Shown here: positions 1 to 5,301 of the stretch, one piece after another | How the letters are laid out: each line of letters begins with the position of its first letter | Position numbering within the stretch: position 1 is the stretch's first letter | From: Chitinophagaceae bacterium | GTDB lineage: Bacteria; Bacteroidota; Bacteroidia; Chitinophagales; Chitinophagaceae | NCBI GenBank assembly: GCA_025351145.1 | Contig: JANXWM010000217.1 | Span: 1 to 9,834 of the forward strand | Direction: 5' to 3' | DNA length: 9,834 bases | Notes under the pieces: model-generated | Databases searched by the model: none | Told to the model about the DNA's origin: nothing | What the model saw: the letters and a program-made list of their open reading frames with translations, nothing else | Position numbers and translations under genes: made by a program

Positions 1-264
1 CTGAACGGTTAACAGCCAGATCCAGTTCATTTCTGCAGTGGTTTTTTTTATAATACTCTTCTGTTATAACCGGTATAAAATATTTGGAGTCAACAATAGC
101 CCACATGTATTTCGATAAAAAAAGTATAGGTATTGGCGAAGCATTTACATCGAAATACATGTGGGCTATTGTTGACTCCAAATATTTTATACCGGTTATA
201 ACAGAAGAGTATTATAAAAAAAACCACTGCAGAAATGAACTGGATCTGGCTGTTAACCGTTCAG
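1..264. repeat. Perfect 116-bp inverted repeat with 32-bp loop at the window edge
   Basis: Bases 1-116 are the exact reverse complement of 149-264; I checked the pairing across the whole length and found no mismatch. The loop is 117-148. The outer end coincides with base 1, so the palindrome may continue beyond the window or the contig may end here. The right arm and loop carry coding sequence of a TIR domain, so the left arm is most simply an inverted copy of that gene. A perfect palindrome this long is unstable in bacteria, and a fold-back (template-switch) chimera at a contig end is the leading explanation. A real recent inverted duplication is the alternative. Confidence 0.95.
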
Positions 265-401
265 TTGAAAAAAGAATATTGATTAACATGATCGCATTTT
301 CTTTTGATGCCGTACCAGAACCATACAGAACCTACAACTATGTTGATATTAAAGCAGACCCAACCTTTATTGATACCATAAAAGCGCAGTTATCAGTTTA
401 A
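84..401 (+). CDS. TIR-domain protein, C-terminal part, 5' end broken by the palindrome
   Basis: The open frame (105 codons, TTG first codon) reads through the loop and right arm into unique DNA and stops at 399-401. From about residue 10 it follows the TIR pattern: FDKKSIGIGEAF (an F-D ... G-E-x-F box), then AIVDSKYFIPVITEEYY (aI..S ... ipviS..Y), then HCRNELDLA, the 'C..EL' box. Glu52 in that box aligns with the catalytic glutamate of NAD-cleaving TIR domains. The first roughly ten residues come from the inverted left arm and are not native, and the N-terminal beta strand and anything upstream are missing. The TIR domain sits at the very C-terminus. Bacterial TIR proteins commonly act as NAD+ hydrolases or signal producers in antiphage defence; that role here is inferred from the family only. 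TTG at 84 is almost certainly not the true start. Confidence 0.72.
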   Translation: MESTIAHMYFDKKSIGIGEAFTSKYMWAIVDSKYFIPVITEEYYKKNHCRNELDLAVNRSVEKRILINMIAFSFDAVPEPYRTYNYVDIKADPTFIDTIKAQLSV

Positions 402-505
402 AAAATCTCCAGAATAAAACTTTCATTTAATCAGTTGAAAGTCTTTAGCATTTATTTACATCTCTTGCAAATATTTGCCCGCCAAGCAATAACGGCAATA
501 CATTT

Positions 506-607
506 TTTTGAACCCGGCATCTGTTCTTTGCCGGGCTTCTGTTGCGTCGCACTCTTGTGCTTCAGGAATTGAATCAGCTTTTACCGCAGCGAATATTGAA
601 GCGAAAT
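506..607 (+). repeat. Dispersed REP-like repeat, copy A
   Basis: The core at 542-560 differs from TTGCGTCGCACTCTTGTAC by one base (TGTGC at the end). The CCCGGCA box lies at 513-519, 29 bp before the core. The 3' block AGCTTTTACCGCAGCGAA lies at 576-593, followed by a TTGAAGCGAA tail to about 606. Only this copy also has a second arm, TGCCGGG at 529-535, which with the first box forms a 7-bp stem and 9-nt loop. The copy lies between the stop of the TIR gene and the terminator of the convergent GEVED gene. The gap 402-688 holds no other feature I can support. Confidence 0.85.
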
Positions 608-636
608 AGTGAAGGATAAGGCTTTATTCAATAACA

Positions 637-667
637 AAAAAGCTACCTTTTTTTAAGATAGCTTTTT
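637..667 (-). terminator. Hairpin terminator of the GEVED/PPC gene, probably bidirectional
   Basis: AAAAAGCTACCTT (637-649) pairs with AAGATAGCTTTTT (655-667) around a 5-nt loop, with one mismatch in a 13-bp stem. Read on the minus strand, the stem ends in GCTTTTTTG, an intrinsic terminator placed about 20 bp after the stop codon of the minus-strand gene. The A-tract/T-tract symmetry means it could also stop transcription arriving from the TIR gene. Confidence 0.75.
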
Positions 668-688
668 AAAAACAGCGGCTTAATTAAT

Positions 689-1945
689 TTATCGCACAAT
701 CAGTTTCCCATTAAGCTGCTCATTTGCTCCTGCAATTTTTATGTGATAAAATCCTGGCAATAATTTTTCAATATTATACCGTATTTCATTTTTGCCTTTT
801 AAAACATCTTTTCTTCCCTGTTGTACAATGTGGCCAGATAAATCATAAACTAAAATTTGCACGTTTTCATTATGGCCGTAATTAAACAGAAGGCTAATAT
901 TACCACTGGCAGGATTTGGATAAATAGTCAGCGACTTTGTGTTGGTATTTTGATAGGTGGAAACCTGCCCTTCACCTGACTGATTGGTAATACCCGCCAA
1001 AGCACTTGCTGCATTAGGAGTCGTTGAAACAGCAGCCAGCAGTGTGTAACATTGCGTATTACTAAATGTTCCTCTTGCACCATAAACTTTTACCTTCCAG
1101 ATGCCTGTGCTTAAAGCGTTGTATACAATCGTTTCATCAGCAGTGCCAACATTGGCTGAAGTTTTAATCAATGTTCCGGCTGAATCATAAAGCTGAAGGT
1201 TGTAATCGGCAGGCAGCGAACTCAATGTAATTTTGATATTGGGCGCTGTTGCAGTATTGGTAAAAGAAAACCAGTCCTTATCGGTAGAAGTGCTAATCTG
1301 AGACAAAATATTTGTATTAACAGGAATAGGTTTCGCCTTTGAAATTTTATTGTTAGGCTCGTAAGATTCACTGCAGGAAGTTGATGCAATAATATTCACG
1401 GTATAATCTTCCACCTCGCCATATTGAAACGATCCGCAGGGTTTGGGAAAAGGATACAAATTAGAACTCATCATTATTCTCATGCGGGTTGGGCCTGGAA
1501 CGGCATTGGCCGGTACCTGTATAGAATCTGTATAATTGCCAGCAGTGTAGGTAACTGCCGTTAAAGCCTTTTCACCAGCATCAACAAAATCCCCATCCGC
1601 ATTCCAGTCAATAAAAACCTGCCAGTTTTCCACATAGCCACCTCTTGGGTTGGCATGACTTAAAGTAATTGCATTTTTTGATCCCACCGCAATATTGGTA
1701 CTTAGCGCAGTGCCATCAAAATAGCCACCGGGCTCGGCACCAGATGTGCGATTAATTGCGCCAATAGCAACGTAATCTATATACTCATAATAAGCACTTT
1801 TTCCATTGGCAGCACAGTAGGTTAAGGCATTTATACTTGTTTTGGCCGAAGAAGGCGTTTGGCCAGCAACCTTTTGACTGCTCATCAGCAGTGTTGTGAA
1901 TGTGAAAATGCAGGCTACGTACTTCAAGTAAATTTTTGTTTTCAT
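689..1945 (-). CDS. Secreted GEVED/PPC-domain protein with T9SS sorting signal
   Basis: This 418-residue protein is predicted to be exported and then secreted or surface-anchored by the type IX system. A signal peptide covers residues 1-29 (MKTK start, hydrophobic core, cut near VAGQ). A GEVED domain spans about 43-186: YCAANG at its start, a Ca-binding-like loop DWNADGDFVDAGE at 113-125, and the signature GEVEDYTV at 176-183. A PPC (bacterial pre-peptidase C-terminal) beta-sandwich follows at about 191-303, with SYEPNN at 194-199, DKDWFSF at 222-228 and YNLQLYD at 248-254. The T9SS C-terminal domain is 337-418 (IYPNPASG, DLSGHIV, LLPGFYHIKI). PPC modules usually accompany a peptidase, but none is encoded here, so a binding or adhesin role is a guess. 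ATG at 1945 is chosen because it gives a clean signal peptide. The gene is transcribed alone, divergently from the permease. Confidence 0.88.
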   Translation of the reverse strand: MKTKIYLKYVACIFTFTTLLMSSQKVAGQTPSSAKTSINALTYCAANGKSAYYEYIDYVAIGAINRTSGAEPGGYFDGTALSTNIAVGSKNAITLSHANPRGGYVENWQVFIDWNADGDFVDAGEKALTAVTYTAGNYTDSIQVPANAVPGPTRMRIMMSSNLYPFPKPCGSFQYGEVEDYTVNIIASTSCSESYEPNNKISKAKPIPVNTNILSQISTSTDKDWFSFTNTATAPNIKITLSSLPADYNLQLYDSAGTLIKTSANVGTADETIVYNALSTGIWKVKVYGARGTFSNTQCYTLLAAVSTTPNAASALAGITNQSGEGQVSTYQNTNTKSLTIYPNPASGNISLLFNYGHNENVQILVYDLSGHIVQQGRKDVLKGKNEIRYNIEKLLPGFYHIKIAGANEQLNGKLIVR

Positions 1946-2137
1946 AACGGTTTTTTTGTGTCAAATGAAATTGTCCTGATTTTTTTTACTATTTACTGCA
2001 CTGTTTGTTGAACCAGAAATATGTATCGCTGAAATAGTAAATAATGATGTTTAAAAAATGCCTTTGACAAAAAAATCTCAATTCTTTAATAGCAACCCTT
2101 TTGCCGCACAAAATCATTTTATATAAAATTTTATTGG

Positions 2138-2232
2138 CCTGGCAAAGAACACAAATGGAGCTTTACTTGCGTCGCACTCTTGTACTGTAGCAATTAATGC
2201 AGCTTTTACTTTAGCGAAGATTGAAGCGAAAT
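2138..2232 (+). repeat. Dispersed REP-like repeat, copy B
   Basis: It has a perfect core at 2167-2185. The 5' box is degenerate (CCTGGCA at 2138-2144) but keeps the 29-bp spacing to the core. The 3' block reads AGCTTTTACTTTAGCGAA at 2201-2218 and ends in GATTGAAGCGAAAT at about 2232. It is opposed by copy D, giving a BIME-like inverted pair. Confidence 0.82.
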
Positions 2233-2296
2233 ATCCATACCCGGCAATAAATTATTTACATTTCAAAATTCATCGTCACCCAGGATTTTTGCAGTT

Positions 2297-2389
2297 GGCT
2301 GTTAAGAGCTTAGTTACATTCTGCCGTACAAGTGTGCGACGCAAGGAACGATGCTATAAAAATTTACTGCCGGGTTCAAAAAAAATTCT
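2297..2389 (-). repeat. Dispersed REP-like repeat, copy D
   Basis: On the minus strand the core is at 2344-2326 with one change (CACACTTGT for CACTCTTGT). The CCCGGCA box, preceded by TTTTTTGAA, is at 2374-2368, 30 bp before the core. The 3' block is weaker (AAGCTCTTAACAGCC, about 2312-2298). It shares the run TTTTTTGAACCCGGCA with copy A. It ends about 75 bp before the permease start codon, so it probably lies upstream of or in that gene's promoter or leader. Confidence 0.8.
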
Positions 2390-2463
2390 ACTTCAAAATC
2401 CGTCTTCAAAAACTTTAAGCCTTAAAACCACAGAATATTTTATATTTATTTTTTTATGAGCTG

Positions 2464-3813
2464 ATGAAAGAAAACAATGCTGCCCCCGTAAAAAAATTGC
2501 GGCCATTACAACTTGCCGCCATTATTTTTTTAACGATTTCCGGCGGCCCGTACGGGCTGGAATCTTTGCTCACTTATGCCGGTACCCATGCCACACTCAT
2601 ATTGCTGTTCATTACGCCTTTGTTATGGGATATACCAACCATTCTTACGGTACTGGAATTGAACAGTATGATGCCGGTAACCGGCGGCTATTATCAATGG
2701 GTTAAACGCGCCATGGGCCTGCGTTTTGCCTGGTATGAAGGCTGGTGGACCTGGCTGTACACGTTTGTAGACCTTGCCATTTACCCGGTTCTTTTTGTTG
2801 AATATCTTTCCTTTTTTATCCCCGGTGTAGAAGCTTATAAAATTCCTGTTTGCCTTGTTATTATCTGGGGTTCTGCCTGGCTTAATATCAGGGGCATTGT
2901 TCCTGTAGGTAAAACTTCTGTTATTCTTGGTGCCGCTGTGCTTATCCCTTTTATAATATTATTCGGCTATTTTCTTATGCACCATCCCGGCTCTTTATCA
3001 TTGCCTTCCCCTTCGTTGGAAGGTATAAAATTCCCCACCCTTGGCCTGGCGCTTTACACCGTTATGTGGAATTTTCTGGGGTGGGATAATGTAACCACTT
3101 ATGCAGAAGAAGTAGCGCACCCCATACGCAGCTATATAAAATCTGTGGTTATTGCATTCATACTCATTTTCGTAGTTTATTTTATGGCGGTATTTGTAGC
3201 CCTTCAATCGGGCATCGATTATACAGTGCTTAGTGAAGAAGGGTTTCCTGCACTGGGCACATTGGTTGCCGGGCCATGGCTGGGTACGCTGATTGCTTGC
3301 GGCGGCATGGCCAGTGGTATTGGTTTATATTCAGCCGTATTGCTCTCAGTATCAAGGGTACCCAAAGTAATGTCCGATGATGAACTCCTACCGGCGAAGC
3401 TGCATAAACTGCACCCGAAATTTCAAACACCTTATGTGTCTATTATCAGTTGTTCGCTTGTGGTAAGCTTTATGGTTATGTGGACTTTTGCCGACCTTAT
3501 CATCATCGACGTAATTCTCTACGGTGCCGCGCTGTTCCTCGAATTTGTAACACTTATTATTTTACGCAATAAAGCCCCCAATGAACACAGGCCATTTAAA
3601 ATACCACTCAATATAGCCGGGCTCTGTATCATGTTTGCTTTGCCCATTGCAGTCTATTCCATCGCTATTGTAGGTGCCTTTTCTGAAGCTGGCAGTATTA
3701 TGCCTGTATTTTTTGCAGTAGGCATTTTACTTACCGGAGAATTAATCTGGCGGTTTATTATCTGGCGCAAACCACATCTTCAGCTGGTAGAAATAAGTGT
3801 AGTTGACCGGTAA
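2464..3813 (+). CDS. APC-superfamily amino acid/polyamine permease
   Basis: This 449-residue integral membrane protein has about twelve hydrophobic segments, the usual size for APC (amino acid-polyamine-organocation) transporters. TM1 carries the unwound-helix signature SGGPYGLES (26-34). TM2 and its following loop read ELNSMMPVTGGYYQWVKRAMG (E65 onward), matching the E...P..GG.Y.W pattern. TM6 carries NFLGWDNVTTYAEEV (203-217), a typical substrate and cation site region. SRVPKVMSDD (297-306) and HPKFQTPY (317-324) are the usual cytoplasmic motifs after TM8. The WDIPTILTVLE and YEGWWTWLYTFVDLAIYPVLF stretches resemble the LAT/PUT-type branch (polyamine or amino acid uptake), but the substrate cannot be fixed from sequence. 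ATG at 2464 overlaps the stop of a two-codon frame (ATG at 2456). No clear Shine-Dalgarno site precedes it. The gene appears monocistronic. Confidence 0.87.
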   Translation: MKENNAAPVKKLRPLQLAAIIFLTISGGPYGLESLLTYAGTHATLILLFITPLLWDIPTILTVLELNSMMPVTGGYYQWVKRAMGLRFAWYEGWWTWLYTFVDLAIYPVLFVEYLSFFIPGVEAYKIPVCLVIIWGSAWLNIRGIVPVGKTSVILGAAVLIPFIILFGYFLMHHPGSLSLPSPSLEGIKFPTLGLALYTVMWNFLGWDNVTTYAEEVAHPIRSYIKSVVIAFILIFVVYFMAVFVALQSGIDYTVLSEEGFPALGTLVAGPWLGTLIACGGMASGIGLYSAVLLSVSRVPKVMSDDELLPAKLHKLHPKFQTPYVSIISCSLVVSFMVMWTFADLIIIDVILYGAALFLEFVTLIILRNKAPNEHRPFKIPLNIAGLCIMFALPIAVYSIAIVGAFSEAGSIMPVFFAVGILLTGELIWRFIIWRKPHLQLVEISVVDR

Positions 3814-3847
3814 ATCACGAAACAAATTTTATAGGTTGCTGTTGATA

Positions 3848-3950
3848 TTTTTTGTACCCGGCATTTGTACTTCCAACATCTTTTCTTGCGTCGCACTCTT
3901 GTACTTTCAGATTATAAAGCTGCTTTTACCGCAGCAAAGATTGAAGCGAA
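3848..3950 (+). repeat. Dispersed REP-like repeat, copy C
   Basis: It has a perfect core at 3886-3904. TTTTTTG plus a CCCGGCA box (3857-3863) lies 29 bp before the core. The 3' block GCTTTTACCGCAGCAAAGATTGAAGCGAA runs to 3950 and matches copy A closely. The copy begins 35 bp after the permease stop. An open frame at 3803-4027 runs through it but is an accident of the repeat. From 3951 to the start of the next gene I see only the hairpin noted at 4127-4171. Confidence 0.87.
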
Positions 3951-4126
3951 TTGGTTTTAGTCTGGCAACCAGCAATGGCAGAGAAATTGTTGTTAACAAG
4001 TATACATTATCGGCAGAATGTTATTAATTTTATAGAGCTATTTATTCGTAAACCTGCTTTGGTAAAGGTTACACCACTTTCCGCTTATTCCAATTGAACG
4101 ATTGCCTGGCTTTAAGAAATATCTCA

Positions 4127-4171
4127 ACAGGTTGTTTTAAACAAATTAATTCTTTCACTTTTAAAACCTGT
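4127..4171 (+). promoter_or_regulatory. Possible leader hairpin just before the start codon
   Basis: ACAGG-TTG-TTTTAAA (4127-4141) can pair with TTTAAAACCTGT (4160-4171), giving a 12-bp stem with a 3-nt bulge and an 18-nt loop. It ends three bases before the ATG at 4175, so in mRNA it would cover the ribosome entry region. An accidental AT-rich palindrome is possible, and no known riboswitch or thermometer class is recognised. Confidence 0.3.
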
Positions 4172-4174
4172 GGT

Positions 4175-4600
4175 ATGAACTATGAGTATCAACAAACCGA
4201 TTTATCCCGGTCAGTACTGGGTGGGCTGCTTTCAGGTCTTGTATGCGCTGTTCTCAATTTAGTTTTTGTTGTTATTTACAAGAGCATTGTAAAGTTCCAG
4301 GAGATTTATCCGGTGGATATTACTATCATCGTTTTTGGCTCGGTACTACTGTCCATTGCCTGCGGCGTTATCTTTTACCTTTTCGTGCATTATCTAAAAA
4401 AAGGCATCCCTTTTTACCGGCTTTCAGTTTTGGCTGTAACCATACTTATCGCCTATGTGGGCATTACTTTAAGGCATACCGTACAGGATGTTGTTCCCTT
4501 TGAATTCAGGTTCCTGGTTATAGGAACTCAGGTGATCATCGGCTTGTTTGCAGCCTTTTTAATTCCATATCTTTTCAGTCACGAAAACCCCATTCTTTAA
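4175..4600 (+). CDS. Small four-helix membrane protein of unknown function
   Basis: The 141-residue protein begins MNYEYQQTDLSRSVLGG and has four hydrophobic segments at about residues 14-36, 49-73, 82-99 and 112-134, joined by short loops (KSIVKFQEIYPVD, HYLKKGIPFYR, RHTVQDVVPFEFR). There is no signal peptide, no cysteine or histidine cluster and no catalytic motif. The frame is open further upstream to a TTG at 4094, but the extra 27 residues are polar and atypical, so ATG at 4175 is preferred. I do not recognise a named family; it may be a Bacteroidota-specific inner-membrane protein. It stands alone, 361 bp after the permease, with repeat C between them and no shared-operon evidence. Confidence 0.7.
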   Translation: MNYEYQQTDLSRSVLGGLLSGLVCAVLNLVFVVIYKSIVKFQEIYPVDITIIVFGSVLLSIACGVIFYLFVHYLKKGIPFYRLSVLAVTILIAYVGITLRHTVQDVVPFEFRFLVIGTQVIIGLFAAFLIPYLFSHENPIL

Positions 4601-4673
4601 TCGTTTAAACAAACTTTCTTGCCGCTGTTGGCCACCTCTGACTGACCAACGGTGTTCACTTTGTTCTTCTTTT

Positions 4674-4732
4674 AAATCTACGCTACGATGAAAGCCTCAG
4701 TAAAGTTCCGAACGTACAAGAGTGCGACGCAA
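4674..4732 (-). repeat. Dispersed REP-like repeat, copy F, next to a transposase remnant
   Basis: On the minus strand a perfect core lies at 4732-4714, continuing GTTCGGAA as in copy E, then a diverged 3' block (GAGGCTTTCATCGTAGCG, about 4697-4680). The CCCGGCA box expected near 4761 is absent. That position already falls inside the transposase remnant starting at about 4757, so the 5' part of this copy seems to have been lost at the junction. Confidence 0.8.
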
Positions 4733-4756
4733 CAGGGTTTTAAAGGAAAGTAGTAA

Positions 4757-4979
4757 TACTGCAGCTTTCAATTATGGCAGCAGCATAAAATCATCCGGTT
4801 GAACCGGCTACACAAATTATGATGCATCAAAAATTAGATTACCCGCACAATAACCCTGTAACAGCAGGCCTTGTGGAAAAGCCTGAAGATTGGTTGTACA
4901 ACAGTGCAAAAGAATATTATACCGGTAAAAAGGAATGATTGATATTTTGCTTATTGATCCAATGATTATTTCCTGCTAA
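4757..4979 (+). pseudogene. REP-associated tyrosine transposase (IS200-like) C-terminal remnant
   Basis: Three pieces in two shifted frames join into the C-terminus of a RAYT / Y1 transposase. Frame 1 (4757-4789) gives YCSFQLWQQHK. After a shift in an A-run, 4789-4935 gives NHPVEPATQIMMHQKLDY then PHNNPVTAGLVEKPEDWLYN and SAKEYYTGKKE. After a second shift near 4930, 4932-4979 gives GMIDILLIDPMIISC and a stop. The FQLWQ ... NHPxE ... QKLDYxHNNPVxAGxVxKPEDxLYxSAxxYY series is the hallmark tail of this family. In-frame stops at 4754-4756 and 4786-4788 break the frames, and the N-terminal two thirds with the HUH site are gone. It is therefore inactive. The repeat copy F lies only 24 bp upstream, which ties the repeat family to this transposase type. 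Confidence 0.82.
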
Positions 4980-5301
4980 CAATGACACAAGTACACTTCG
5001 CACAAAGCTGTACCGCATACTTGTGCCAGATGAGGAAAGCCTTGAAGTTTATGAATGGATTTTAAAACTGCCGCGATTTTTCCAATACTCTTCAATATCT
5101 GAGAATCACTTTTTTAAAAATAAATCCAATGCAAAGGGTATTATATTTTATTTGAAGTGTCTTTTGTTAAGACGACTGCATGCACAATCTACTTAGTGGC
5201 TAGCTTTTACAAAAAACTTCCAGATTGCCGGTAAGTAATAAAACATTCAAGACTCTCAAAATAAGGCAATTCATTTTCGGCTTACCTAAAAATTTCTCTT
5301 C
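4980..5301. other. Intergenic region before the GH16 gene
   Basis: No recognisable gene. A frame open from 4966 to the TAG at 5194-5196 encodes about 75 residues (for example TLRTKLYRILVPDEESLEVY and EWILKLPRFFQYSSISEN) but has no ATG and no family I recognise; it may be a decayed coding remnant or chance. The promoter of the GH16 gene should lie in the last 100 bp. I see no exact TTTG/TAnnTTTG pair there and no strong Shine-Dalgarno site before ATG 5302. Confidence 0.4.

Larger units (their letters stand above)
1946..2463. other. 518-bp divergent intergenic region with two opposed repeat copies
   Basis: This gap separates the divergent GEVED and permease genes and must hold both promoters. 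I see no open frame resembling a gene. It contains repeat copies B (+) and D (-), which face each other with about 65 bp between them. The A/T-rich stretch just before the permease contains TATATTTA at 2441-2448, one base off the Bacteroidota -7 consensus TAnnTTTG, but without a convincing -33 partner, so no promoter is called. Confidence 0.6.

Noticed and set aside
2998..3430. Two minus-strand open frames opposite the permease
   Set aside because: They are antisense to conserved transmembrane coding sequence and resemble no protein.
3803..4027. 74-codon open frame overlapping the permease end
   Set aside because: It runs straight through repeat copy C, starts inside the permease and shows no family motif; the frame is open by chance.
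4094..4174. N-terminal extension of the four-helix protein from TTG 4094
   Set aside because: The extra residues are polar and unlike the start of a small membrane protein; ATG at 4175 directly precedes a typical N-terminus.
4243..4503. Second open frame inside the four-helix protein gene
   Set aside because: It is an overlapping frame of a better supported gene, with a biased cysteine/histidine-rich composition and no motif.
5197..5301. Bacteroidota-type promoter before the GH16 gene (TAGCTTTT at 5201)
   Set aside because: It misses the final G of TAnnTTTG and has no TTG element at the right distance.
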